Source: Nocardioides immobilis
GTDB lineage: Bacteria; Actinomycetota; Actinomycetes; Propionibacteriales; Nocardioidaceae
DNA: 64,000 nucleotides
Reading direction: 5' to 3'
NCBI RefSeq assembly: GCF_003515065.1
Contig: NZ_QXGH01000022.1
Location: 62,001-126,000 of the forward strand
Shown here: positions 47,792-56,281 of the stretch, piece by piece
How the letters are laid out: every line of letters begins with the position of its first letter
How positions within the stretch are numbered: position 1 is the first letter of the stretch
Notes under the pieces: model-generated
What the model saw: only the letters and a program-made list of their open reading frames with translations
Told to the model about the DNA's origin: nothing
The model's database searches: none
Position numbers and translations under genes: made by a program

Positions 47792-49489
47792 ATGACCCTG
47801 CATCCCGGCTCGAACCCGTCGCTGGCGGAGCTCGAACTCCTGGCCTCGGCCATCGCGGGTCGAGGTGTCACGCTGGAGCCGGGGCGACATGGCGTCTACA
47901 CAGACGGCGCCGTGATCTACGTCGGTGCCGATGTGACGGCAGGAGCGGAGCAGTGCCGACACGCGGTCGTCGCGCAAGCAGTCCTGATCGCAGCCGGTTC
48001 CCTGGACAGCAGCCGAATGCGGCGACTGTCCCGCTCCAGGCCAGGTTCGGCGCGCCGCTACCTCGGTCTTGAGGTCGCCCGCGCCTGCCAGGAGATGGAC
48101 GAGGCGCTACCAGGCGCTTTCCAGGCCGCCGTGCACCCGTACGCCGCGCGAGTGGGTGTCACTGGGTCGCCTGACGAGTCGTTGCTCAGGGCGGTAGGAC
48201 GGACCCCGCTCGAGGAACCGCCTGCCTGGTTCGGGGACCTCCGTCCAGTGGCGATGCTGCGGTCCCCCGGGGCCGACGGCGAGACGCCCTCGGACTCCGA
48301 GCTGGCCAAGGCCATCCGTGCCGCGACGGAGCCCGAGCAGGACGACGAGGATGACGGAGAGCGCAGCGGCATGCTGGAGAAGCTCTCCTCCCCGCTCAGG
48401 AGCCCACTGGGATCGGTCTTTCAGCGCATGATGGGCGCGCGGCGGTCGTCGGGGGGCGAAGGCCTTTCCGGCTCCGGCGTCTCCGTCGTGGAGCAACACA
48501 CGGGCAGGGCGCCGAGCACCGCACGACAGACCGCACAGGCTCTCCCCCCGTCGGTCGTCAGAGCAGGCGGTCAGCTGACGCGGGGGGCGATCTATCCGGA
48601 GTGGGACGCCGGGTCGTCGGCCTACCGTCCACGCTGGTGCACGGTGGGGCACTTCGACCCCCCTTCCAGCGACGACCCTTCCGTGCCACCGAGCGGAGTC
48701 GACCCGAGACTGATCCGTGAGCTGTCGCGCGTCGGTCTGACCTGGCGACCGCACGACGCCGAACCGCTCGGGGACGAGCTCGATCTGACCGCACTCGTCG
48801 ACTACCGGGTCGCGGTCGCCGCAGGTACCAGTGGTGAGCCGAGGATCTACCGAGCGGAGCGACGTACAGCTCAGGAGCTCGGCGTACTCGTGCTGCTCGA
48901 TGCCACCGGCTCGACTTCCGAGCAGCACGAGGGGCATGCGATCTTCGAGGAACAGCGCGATCTCGCGCACGGCATCACCACGGCGCTCGACCAGCTCGGC
49001 GCCCGCGTGGCGACCTATGCCTTCTACTCACGGGGTCGCGGAAACGTGAGGTACCTCCGCTGCAAGACCTTCGAGGAACGATGGGGCGTGACGGCGCAGC
49101 GGCGGCTGTTCGCCCTTCGCCCGACGGGCTTCACCCGGCTCGGTGCGGCCATCCGGCACGGGACCCACCTGCTCGACACCCAGGCGGGCTCCCAGCACCG
49201 CTTGTTGATCGTCGTCGGCGACGGCGTCCCCTATGACGACGGCTACGAAGGGCGCTACGCCGTCGAGGACACCCGCCGCGCCATCGACGAGGCGCGCTCC
49301 AGCGCCGTCGGCTGCGTCGGCCTGTCGACGCGGCGGACGCCCGGGTCCTCCGAGATCTGGGACCGGGAGGCGCACCGGGTCACCGCTACCACCGCAGAGC
49401 TCGCCGCCGATGCGCGCGTGCTGTTGGGGACTGCATTAGGGCGCGCCGGACGCGGGCGCGCCGTCCATCACGTGAGGAGTGCTTCATGA
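47792..49489 (+). CDS. VWA-domain protein (NorD/CbbO/CoxE-like)
   Basis: 565 residues; ATG 47792 with GAGG upstream (TTG 47777 possible). The N-terminal two thirds have a protease-like look early on and an acidic linker (EQDDEDDGERS, about 180-192). The von Willebrand A domain starts at about 362: MIDAS motif VLLDATGSTSEQ (D370, T372, S374), then FTRLGAAIRHGTHLL and LLIVVGDGVPYDDGYEG. NorD/CbbO-type proteins work with a MoxR-family ATPase to remodel a metalloenzyme or insert its cofactor. The MoxR gene follows with a four-base overlap. No nitric oxide reductase, Rubisco or CO dehydrogenase gene is nearby, so the client is unknown. Confidence 0.85.
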   Translation: MTLHPGSNPSLAELELLASAIAGRGVTLEPGRHGVYTDGAVIYVGADVTAGAEQCRHAVVAQAVLIAAGSLDSSRMRRLSRSRPGSARRYLGLEVARACQEMDEALPGAFQAAVHPYAARVGVTGSPDESLLRAVGRTPLEEPPAWFGDLRPVAMLRSPGADGETPSDSELAKAIRAATEPEQDDEDDGERSGMLEKLSSPLRSPLGSVFQRMMGARRSSGGEGLSGSGVSVVEQHTGRAPSTARQTAQALPPSVVRAGGQLTRGAIYPEWDAGSSAYRPRWCTVGHFDPPSSDDPSVPPSGVDPRLIRELSRVGLTWRPHDAEPLGDELDLTALVDYRVAVAAGTSGEPRIYRAERRTAQELGVLVLLDATGSTSEQHEGHAIFEEQRDLAHGITTALDQLGARVATYAFYSRGRGNVRYLRCKTFEERWGVTAQRRLFALRPTGFTRLGAAIRHGTHLLDTQAGSQHRLLIVVGDGVPYDDGYEGRYAVEDTRRAIDEARSSAVGCVGLSTRRTPGSSEIWDREAHRVTATTAELAADARVLLGTALGRAGRGRAVHHVRSAS

Positions 49490-50406
49490 TCACCCAGTCA
49501 ACCGCGCGGGAGCCGGTCCCGCTCGAGGCGGACGGCCCGCCCTTCTACCTTCCGGTAGGCAACGAGGTCGAGGTGTTCGAAGCCGCATGGCGGCGCGGGC
49601 TGCCACTGATGCTCAAGGGGCCCACCGGCTGCGGGAAGACCCGGCTGGTGGAGCACATGGCCAGCCGGCTCGGGAGGCCTCTCTTCACCGTGTCCTGCCA
49701 CGAGGACATGACGGCATCCGACCTGCTCGGGCGGTTTCTCCTCTCTGGTGGTGACACCACCTGGGTCGACGGTCCGCTGACGCAAGCGGCCCGCGTGGGC
49801 GGCATCTGCTACCTGGACGAGGTCGTCGAGGCTCGTCCCGACGCGGTGGTCGCGATCCACTCGCTCGCGGACCACCGGCGGGAGCTCAACCTCGAGCGCC
49901 TGGGCGGAACGACGATCCAGGCTGCTCCTGGGTTCCAGCTGGTCGTCTCCTACAACCCCGGGTACCAGAGCGTCCTGAAGGACATGAAGCCGTCGACCCG
50001 GCAACGGATGGTGGCGGTCGAGCTCGGGTTCCCGACCGCGGACCGCGAACGCGAGATCCTCGAGCGCGAGACCGATCTCCGCGGCCGGCCGGCAGACGAG
50101 CTGATCCGGCTGGGCCAAGCAGTCCGTCGCTTGGATCATCCCGGACTTCGGGAGGTGGCCTCGACGCGAACGCTGGTCGCTGCGGCACTGCTGGTCACTG
50201 AGGGGTTGAGCTTCACGGACGCGGCGACCGCGGCCGTCGCTGGTCCGCTCTCAGACGATCCCGAGCTCCGCAACGGGCTCATCGCGATGATCCGCGCCTT
50301 CGACCCGGGGAACGACCCGGCCGCTGAAGGCACATCAGGCCACGCCGGGCATCAAGCAGCCCAAAAGACGACACGGACAACGAACTGGATTCAGGAGAGA
50401 GCATGA
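49486..50406 (+). CDS. MoxR-family AAA+ ATPase (NorQ/CbbQ-like)
   Basis: 306 residues. Walker A MLKGPTGCGKTRLVEHMA (G45-T52), Walker B GGICYLDEVVEARPD (D111, E112), sensor region FQLVVSYNPGYQSVL, and STRQRMVAVELGFP as arginine-finger segment. The C-terminal part (STRTLVAAALLVTEGLS) fits the CbbQ C-terminal domain. ATP-driven partner of the VWA protein. It ends with an overlap into the AveC-like gene, suggesting that the membrane protein or the flavoprotein behind it is the client. Confidence 0.93.
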   Translation: MITQSTAREPVPLEADGPPFYLPVGNEVEVFEAAWRRGLPLMLKGPTGCGKTRLVEHMASRLGRPLFTVSCHEDMTASDLLGRFLLSGGDTTWVDGPLTQAARVGGICYLDEVVEARPDAVVAIHSLADHRRELNLERLGGTTIQAAPGFQLVVSYNPGYQSVLKDMKPSTRQRMVAVELGFPTADREREILERETDLRGRPADELIRLGQAVRRLDHPGLREVASTRTLVAAALLVTEGLSFTDAATAAVAGPLSDDPELRNGLIAMIRAFDPGNDPAAEGTSGHAGHQAAQKTTRTTNWIQERA

Positions 50407-51539
50407 CGTCTACCACCGCACTCACGAGCGGCGCTGTCGAAGATGCGCCGGCTCCCCGAACGACGCGCCCGATCACGTGGTGGGCCGTTCTGGGCTTCGG
50501 CTTCCTGGCCTTCGCGGCGTACTTGATCATCTCGTGGATCGCCGCCGGTGAGCCGGAGCGGGTGTCGACCGGGGCCACACCGCTGCCGACCTGGATGAAG
50601 GTCGCCCTGAGCATCCAGCAGTGGGGTGTTCTCGCTGGCATGCTCGCGCTGATCTGGTTCAAGGCCGTGCGCCCGAAGCTGCGCACCGGGACCGTCCCGT
50701 TCGATGGCCTGATGGTGGTGTCCTTCGCGCTGATGTGGTGGTCGGACCCGATGTACAACTACTTCACACCGGGCTTCAACTACAACGCCTACTTCATCAA
50801 TCTCGGGTCATGGGTGGGCCACACGCCAGGCTGGATGTCTCCCAACGCGACGGAGATCCCGCAGCCGCTGGTATGGCTGCCCGGCATCTACACGTGCTGG
50901 TTCTTCGGCATGGTGGTGATCGTCAACTGGATCTTCCGCAAGTGCCGGGACAAGTGGCCGACGATCAGCCCGGTCAGCATGTGGTTCGTCGCCTTCTTCC
51001 CGACAATGGTCGTCGGCATCTTCTGCGAGGCCTCGCTCATGATCATGGGCTCACACAGCTATGCGTCCGCAATCCGAGAGCTGTCGTTCAACCCCGGCAA
51101 GTACTACGAGTTCCCGGTCTACCAGGGCATCACGGCGAGTCTCCTGTTCACGACCTGGGGCGCGATGCGCTACTTCCGCGACGATCGCGGAAGGAGCTTC
51201 GCCGAGCGGGGGGTCGACCAGCTGAAGGTCCCGACGCAGCTCAGGGGAGCAATGAGGTTCTTCGCGGTGTCCGGTGCGATCACCGGCATCTTCTTCGTCT
51301 TCTACCACCTCCCGAACGCCCTGATCGCCCTCCGCGGCGACGCGTGGCCCGACGACGTCCAGAAGCGGAGCTACTTCGTCACCGAGATGTGCGGCGACGC
51401 GAGTGATGTTGCCTGCCCGGATCCGAGGATCCCGTTCCCCCGTGACGAGGACTCCATCCGGATCGGTCCCGACGGTGAGGTCGTGGTTCCCGACGGGGTG
51501 ACGGTTCCCGAAGCCCCTGAGTTTTCCACCGAGCCGTGA
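50403..51539 (+). CDS. AveC-like multi-pass membrane protein 1
   Basis: 378 residues with about seven hydrophobic helices between residues 25 and 310 and a hydrophilic C-terminal tail. It belongs to the group annotated as spirocyclase, AveC family, after the avermectin spiroketal protein of Streptomyces. Shared features with 53173 and 55292: WWSDPMYNYF (D and N in a helix), NLGSWVG, the helix acid in VGIFCEASLM, EFPVYQG, and the loop GRSFAERGVDQL. The tail is acidic and has two cysteines (TEMCGDASDVACPDP). Possible membrane enzyme on a polyketide- or isoprenoid-like lipid; activity unproven. Coupled to MoxR upstream and the flavoprotein downstream. Confidence 0.75.
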   Translation: MTSTTALTSGAVEDAPAPRTTRPITWWAVLGFGFLAFAAYLIISWIAAGEPERVSTGATPLPTWMKVALSIQQWGVLAGMLALIWFKAVRPKLRTGTVPFDGLMVVSFALMWWSDPMYNYFTPGFNYNAYFINLGSWVGHTPGWMSPNATEIPQPLVWLPGIYTCWFFGMVVIVNWIFRKCRDKWPTISPVSMWFVAFFPTMVVGIFCEASLMIMGSHSYASAIRELSFNPGKYYEFPVYQGITASLLFTTWGAMRYFRDDRGRSFAERGVDQLKVPTQLRGAMRFFAVSGAITGIFFVFYHLPNALIALRGDAWPDDVQKRSYFVTEMCGDASDVACPDPRIPFPRDEDSIRIGPDGEVVVPDGVTVPEAPEFSTEP

Positions 51540-51556
51540 GTGAGAGGACAGCCCCA

Positions 51557-53176
51557 GTGATGACCCCAACGACAGTCGACGTCGTCGTGATCGGCGCCGG
51601 ACACAACGGTCTGGTGGCGGCGAACTACCTGGCCGATGCGGGACGCAGCGTCCTCGTGGTGGAGGCGTCGGACCGGATCGGCGGGTTCACCGCTTCGCAG
51701 AGGGCGATCCCTGAGGCACCGGACCACCTGACCCATCCGTACTCGTTCGACCCGTTCTTCTGGGACTCGTTCCCTCCGGCGAAGGAGCTGCAGCTGGAGC
51801 GGCACGGGCTGAAGCGGGTCCGGGTCGACCCGGGTCTCGTCTACCTCGACCCGGAGGACGCGTCGATCGGTTTCTGGGAGGACCCCCGCAGGACCGCGGC
51901 CGAGATCGAGCGGTTCAGCCGGGCCGACGCCCGTGCCTACCTCGAGTTCGCCGGGCTCCTCCGCGCGTTCAGCGACGTGGCGCTGGCGTACTTCGTCAGC
52001 AACCCGGCCCGGCTCGACCGGCGACCGCTCGCGCGCACCGCTCGTCAGGCGTGGCGACACCGCGCGCGGCTGCGCGACATCGCGTCGCTCGCGACCGGAT
52101 CGGCGGCCGAGGCGATCGCGGAGCGGTTCGAGCACCCGGTCGTCCGGAACGCGCTGCACTCCGTCGCCGGCTCGACGATCCCGAACTCCGCCGACGGGAG
52201 CGGCGCCGGCTTCCTGTGGCTCGCCAACCAGCACCGCCACTCCCACCAGCACCCCATCGGCGGCGTCCAGTCCCTGCCCGACGCGCTGGCCCGGCGCCTC
52301 GAAGGCACCGGAGGAAGCGTCCAGGTGGAGGCTCCCGTGGCCGAGATCCTGGTCCGGGGCGGCCGAGCCGTCGGCGTCCGCCTCGCGGATGGCCGCGAGA
52401 TCGAAGCCCGAGAGGCAGTGGTGGCGAGCTGCGACCCCAAGACCGCGCTCGGGCGGCTGCTGCCCGGAGGCACCCTGTCCCCCGAGCTCGAGACCCGGGT
52501 TGACGGCATCGCGGTCCGCAACGGCGGCTACGGCCAGATGAAGGTCGACCTTGCCTTCTCGGGCCGGCTGTCGCTGGGCCGGTACGAGAAGTGGCGCGGC
52601 GACGGCCTCGACCTGCGCAAGCCGATGCACGTCCTCGCGACGGAGGCCGGCATTGAGCGGGCGTTCGCCCGGTCGGCCGCAGGCCTGCTGCCGTACGACG
52701 ACGACTGGAGCATGTGGAACGTCATCCCGACCGGCGTCGACCCGTCCCAGGCACCGCCGGACCAGGACAACTTCTACTGCTACCTCGCAGTGGCGCCGTA
52801 CGAGCCCGAGGAGGCATGGGACGTGCCCGATGCCGGAGGGCACACCCTGCGCGACCGCGCCGGTCAGTCGGTCGTCCGCAAGCTCTCGATGTTCTACGAA
52901 GGAGTCGAGCAACTGGAGCTCGGCCGCCGGATCCTGAACAACCAGGACTTCGAGCGCCTGGTCGGGGCCAGCGGCGGCAACATCACGCACGTCGACATGA
53001 CCCTCAGCAGGGGCGGCCCACGCCGTCCGGCGCGGGGGCTTGCCGGCTATGCGACGCCGGTCCCCGGCCTCTTCCTGGGAGGCTCGGGCTCCCATCCGAG
53101 CGGTGGCATCACCGGCGCGCCCGGCTACATGGCGGCAAGAGAGGTGCTCCGCGGAGAGAAGAGGCGGCGGTCATGA
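51557..53176 (+). CDS. Phytoene-dehydrogenase-like FAD-dependent oxidoreductase
   Basis: About 539 residues. The start is uncertain: GTG 51557 is taken because AGAGGA lies eight bases upstream; GTG 51536 overlaps the previous stop, and ATG 51560 is also possible. FAD motif VVVIGAGHNGLVAANYLADA, then VVEASDRIGGFTAS; C-terminal GLFLGGSGSHPSGGITGAPG. GRYEKWRGDGLDLR matches the paralogue at 23749. It sits between two AveC-like genes with four-base overlap to the second, a strong hint that flavoprotein and membrane proteins act on the same lipid. Confidence 0.85.
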   Translation: MMTPTTVDVVVIGAGHNGLVAANYLADAGRSVLVVEASDRIGGFTASQRAIPEAPDHLTHPYSFDPFFWDSFPPAKELQLERHGLKRVRVDPGLVYLDPEDASIGFWEDPRRTAAEIERFSRADARAYLEFAGLLRAFSDVALAYFVSNPARLDRRPLARTARQAWRHRARLRDIASLATGSAAEAIAERFEHPVVRNALHSVAGSTIPNSADGSGAGFLWLANQHRHSHQHPIGGVQSLPDALARRLEGTGGSVQVEAPVAEILVRGGRAVGVRLADGREIEAREAVVASCDPKTALGRLLPGGTLSPELETRVDGIAVRNGGYGQMKVDLAFSGRLSLGRYEKWRGDGLDLRKPMHVLATEAGIERAFARSAAGLLPYDDDWSMWNVIPTGVDPSQAPPDQDNFYCYLAVAPYEPEEAWDVPDAGGHTLRDRAGQSVVRKLSMFYEGVEQLELGRRILNNQDFERLVGASGGNITHVDMTLSRGGPRRPARGLAGYATPVPGLFLGGSGSHPSGGITGAPGYMAAREVLRGEKRRRS

Positions 53177-54213
53177 CAACGGAGCCGTTGGTCGAGTCGG
53201 AGAGGACCAGGACCAGTCCGACTCCGGGCCCGCTGGTCTTCTGGTCGGCCTTCGGGGCCGTCGCGTGCACGCTCGCTGTCTACTGCTGGGGCAGCTGGGC
53301 CTTCTCCGCGGACTTCGTCCGCGCGGAGCCGGGGGGCGACGACTACCGCTTCCTCTGGTACCTGCGGGCCTTCGAGGTGCTGTCGATGATCGCCACGGTG
53401 GGCATGTTGTGGTGGTTCGTGGCGCGCCCGTGGCTCCGGACGAGACACGTCCCGCTCGACGGCAAGATCCTGCTCGGGATGATGGTGGCGTACGTCGTCG
53501 ACCCGATCCTGAACCTGTTCAACCACTCGTTCGCGATGAACGCGCACTCGCTCAGCTTCGGGTCGTGGGCAGGGTTCCTGCCGCTGTTTCCGAGCCCCGG
53601 TCAGGAGCGGTTCGCCGAGGGCCTGCTCTGGGCACAGCCGCTCTACATGTACTTCGGCCTACTCGCCGCGATGGCCGGCTGCTGGGTCCTCCGCCGCTTG
53701 CGCACCTGGCTCCCGCGGTCGAGCACGGCGACGCACTACGCGGTCCTCTTCGTCGTGTTCATGGTGGTGGACTGCATCGCCGAGGTCGGGCTCCTGGTCT
53801 ACCCGCAGATGTACGTCTTCCCCGGCGTGCCGGAGGGCTTCAGCCTGTTCGCCGGCGAGATCTACCAGTTCCCGCTCTACCAGTCGGTGTTCGCGGCGGT
53901 GTTCGCCGGCATGGTCACCTGGCTGCGCGACTCGGTGGACGACACCGGCCGGTCGGCGGTCGAACGCGGCGTGGACGAGCTCGTCGCGTCGCCGTTCCGC
54001 AAGCACCTGACGTCGTACCTCGCCGTCACGGGCTTCTGCACGGCAGCGGCGCTGGGCTACTTCCTGCCCTACAGCTTCGCCACCATGTACGCCGACACCT
54101 ACATCGACCTGCCGTCGTACCTCGACAACAGCGCGTTCTGCGGGGTCGAGGGACAGCCCGAGTGTCCGTCCCAGCACCTCGACCGGCTGGAGGGCGGCGA
54201 TCCCGCACCGTGA
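53173..54213 (+). CDS. AveC-like multi-pass membrane protein 2
   Basis: 346 residues, about seven hydrophobic helices. Family features: VPLDGKILLGMMVAYVVDPI followed by LNLFNHSFAMNAHS, FGSWAGFLP, VVDCIAEVGLLVYPQM, YQFPLYQSVFAA, GRSAVERGVDEL, and FCGVEGQPECPSQH at the end. Compared with protein 1 it has an NAHS motif shared with protein 3. ATG 53173 overlaps the flavoprotein stop. Inferred: membrane-embedded enzyme or lipid-binding partner of the flavoprotein. Function not demonstrated for any bacterial catabolic cluster that I know. Confidence 0.75.
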   Translation: MTTEPLVESERTRTSPTPGPLVFWSAFGAVACTLAVYCWGSWAFSADFVRAEPGGDDYRFLWYLRAFEVLSMIATVGMLWWFVARPWLRTRHVPLDGKILLGMMVAYVVDPILNLFNHSFAMNAHSLSFGSWAGFLPLFPSPGQERFAEGLLWAQPLYMYFGLLAAMAGCWVLRRLRTWLPRSSTATHYAVLFVVFMVVDCIAEVGLLVYPQMYVFPGVPEGFSLFAGEIYQFPLYQSVFAAVFAGMVTWLRDSVDDTGRSAVERGVDELVASPFRKHLTSYLAVTGFCTAAALGYFLPYSFATMYADTYIDLPSYLDNSAFCGVEGQPECPSQHLDRLEGGDPAP

Positions 54214-54227
54214 GGCAGGATGACGTG

Positions 54228-54851
54228 ATGGGGAGCTCGTCGCCGCTGACCGTCCAGGCCCGCTCCGGGGCCCGGCGGCGTGAGGCGACGAAGGCCCGCG
54301 TCGTCGAGGCGACCCGCCGCCTGCTCATGGACGGAGAGGCCTACGCCGACCTGTCGATGGAGCGGATCGCCAAGGAAGCCGGCGTCTCCCGGGCCACGTT
54401 GTATCTCCACTTCGGCGACAAGCGGGACATCCTCGCGCAGATCGCCGAGGAGATCGTCGAGCAGCGCTTCGCGCTCGGGGCCGAGGTGCTCGCCGATCCG
54501 GAGATCGACCGCGAGACCCTGCGCACGATCGTGACCGACATGACCCACCGCTGGATGGCCGACGCACCACTCCACAGCGCGATCATCACGCTCGCCGAGC
54601 AGGACCCGGACGTCCGACAGCTGTGGGTCGACGCGATCCACGAAGTCGGTGCGATGGGGGCCGACCTGATGCGCCGGCACTGGGGTGATGGACCCTCCGC
54701 CGCGCCGGACCCCGACACCATCGGCCAGGTGCTCGCGTGGATGTTCGAACGGTCGGCGCACCAGCTCGCCCGCGACCCCGAGGACGAGGCAAGGGTTGCG
54801 GACGCCGTGTCCGAGGTCGTGTGGCGGGTCTTCGAGTACCGCCCCCGGTGA
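54228..54851 (+). CDS. TetR-family regulator
   Basis: 207 residues, ATG 54228 with AGGA seven bases upstream and 14 bases after the AveC-like stop, so probably part of the VWA-MoxR-AveC operon. HTH about residues 40-68: LSMERIAKEAGVSRATLYLHFGDKRDI. C-terminal domain ends SEVVWRVFEYRPR. It may autoregulate the operon through one of the palindromes at 47677 or 47735. Related in build to the TetR at 27462. Confidence 0.9.
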   Translation: MGSSSPLTVQARSGARRREATKARVVEATRRLLMDGEAYADLSMERIAKEAGVSRATLYLHFGDKRDILAQIAEEIVEQRFALGAEVLADPEIDRETLRTIVTDMTHRWMADAPLHSAIITLAEQDPDVRQLWVDAIHEVGAMGADLMRRHWGDGPSAAPDPDTIGQVLAWMFERSAHQLARDPEDEARVADAVSEVVWRVFEYRPR

Positions 54852-54865
54852 CCCTGTCCCCGGGC

Positions 54866-54882
54866 GGGCGTCAGGAACGCCC
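54866..54882. terminator. Hairpin after the VWA-AveC-TetR operon
   Basis: GGGCGTCAGGAACGCCC forms a six-base stem (GGGCGT / ACGCCC) with a five-base loop, 15 bases after the TetR stop. Flanking bases extend the pairing (CCGGGCG and CGCCCGG). No T-run follows. Confidence 0.5.
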
Positions 54883-55086
54883 GGTTCTGGCGCGGGACGG
54901 CGCGGTCGGAGCGTAGAGAGCCTGGGTCCACACGTGGACGATCGTGTCCACGATGTCCGGCTGACCCTCCCCGGTCTCGACGATCATCGCCACGTCGCGC
55001 TGCATCGCGGCGAACGTCGCGTCCACGAGGAAGCCGGCCAGGCTCTCTGCCGACACGCCCTTCCGGCGGCCGAGGTCAGCGGCCAC
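54871..55086 (-). pseudogene. Probable C-terminal remnant of a TetR regulator
   Basis: A 71-codon stretch from GTG 55086; the frame stays open upstream to about 55256 but without a usable start or helix-turn-helix. The sequence SLAGFLVDATFAAMQRDVAM and the ending IVDTIVHVWTQALYAP resemble TetR C-terminal domains. It probably marks a truncated regulator next to the AveC/Mce operon that begins on the same strand further right. The rest of 54852-55291 holds no convincing gene. Confidence 0.4.
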
Positions 55087-55291
55087 GGTGGGTACGGCGC
55101 GGTCCCTCTGTCCGAGGAGCGGCGCGCCCGGCTCGGCGAGCTCAGTCGGGCGACGGAGTCCGACCTCGAGCTCTCCACCAACCCGCGGGGCGGCAGCGCT
55201 CCCCTCACGCTCGCTCTCGGTGCTGCGACGGAGGACGGTCTCAGCCGTCGTTAGTCACCGTGGAGCCGGTCGGCTGCCCCAACGGTGCTCC

Positions 55292-56281
55292 CTAGAACGG
55301 CGGCGTCAGGTAGGACGGCAGGTCGGCGAACGAGTCGCCGCCGAGGCTGAGCCAGTTGAACGGCAGGTGGTAGAGCATCATCAGCACGACGGCGGCGTAC
55401 CCGGTGGCGGCCAGCAGTCGGGCCGGCTGCACCGACCACCGCGGGAGGTGATGCACCCCGCGCTCGATGAACGACCGGCCGTCCGGGTCCCGCTCGGCCG
55501 ACAGCCGGATCGCGGCGAAGCCCATCGCCACGCAGGCGACGAGGAAGCTCTCGTAGAGCGGGAACTGGTGCTGCTCTCCCGCCCACAGGGTGAGCGACTC
55601 CTCGGTCCGGACGAACGAGTAGGCCTCCGACGTGCGGATGATGATGTTCTCGGCGATGAAGTCGAAGACGAAGAAGAACACGAACATCACCGCGAGGGCG
55701 AGCGTCTCGGACATCCGCGGCCACCGCGCCAGGAGCCTGGCCCGGACACCGAGCCCGAGGGCGGCCTCGGCCGAGCAGAAGTAGACGTACATCGGCAGTC
55801 CCCAGAGCAGCGCCTCGCCGTACTCCGTCGGGACGCCCTGGTTGTGGAACGGGAGGTGCGCGGACCACGCGCCGAGGTTGACCGAGTGGGCGTTGAACGC
55901 GAACAGGAAGTCGTAGAGGTTCAGCCACGAGTCCATCGCGAAGCCGAAGATGCCGCCGATGACCAGAAGCCCCTCGATCCGGATCTCCCGGGTCTTGCGC
56001 CACGGCTTGACCGCCAGGAACCAGATCGCGGTCAGGAGCACGACGACGCTGGCCACCTCCACGACCCGCAGCGCCACCAGCGAGGAGGTCGGCATCACGT
56101 CGCCCGGCATGATCTCGGCCGGCCCGAAGTCGCGATCGCTCGTGACCCAGCCGTACGCCGCGCGCAGGCTCACGGCCATCCACACCAGGCCGACGGCGCC
56201 CCAGGCGAGCACCGCGTGGTTGCGTCGCGGGTCGGAGGACCCAGAGCGGTCGGTGCCCGTGCGGGTCTCGAGGCTGGTCAC
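55292..56281 (-). CDS. AveC-like multi-pass membrane protein 3
   Basis: 329 residues with about seven hydrophobic helices. Family features: GLLVIGGIFGFAMDSWLNLY, FNAHSVNLGAWSAHLPFHNQ, FVFDFIAENIII, HQFPLYESFLVA, GRSFIERGVHHL and YHLPFNWLSLGG. Last gene of a minus-strand operon that also encodes MCE proteins, an MMPL transporter and a parvulin-like chaperone; the ATG overlaps the chaperone stop. Placing an AveC-like protein inside a lipid transport operon suggests it acts on, or helps move, the transported lipid. Confidence 0.75.
   Translation of the reverse strand: MTSLETRTGTDRSGSSDPRRNHAVLAWGAVGLVWMAVSLRAAYGWVTSDRDFGPAEIMPGDVMPTSSLVALRVVEVASVVVLLTAIWFLAVKPWRKTREIRIEGLLVIGGIFGFAMDSWLNLYDFLFAFNAHSVNLGAWSAHLPFHNQGVPTEYGEALLWGLPMYVYFCSAEAALGLGVRARLLARWPRMSETLALAVMFVFFFVFDFIAENIIIRTSEAYSFVRTEESLTLWAGEQHQFPLYESFLVACVAMGFAAIRLSAERDPDGRSFIERGVHHLPRWSVQPARLLAATGYAAVVLMMLYHLPFNWLSLGGDSFADLPSYLTPPF

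Noticed and set aside
49486..50406. Reading MoxR/VWA as NorQ/NorD of a nitric oxide reductase
   Set aside because: No norB or norC, Rubisco or CO dehydrogenase genes lie in the window, so the known clients are not supported.
55256..55291. Hairpin CACCG ... CGGTG just after the AveC-like gene as terminator
   Set aside because: Pairing is interrupted and there is no T-run; too weak to list.
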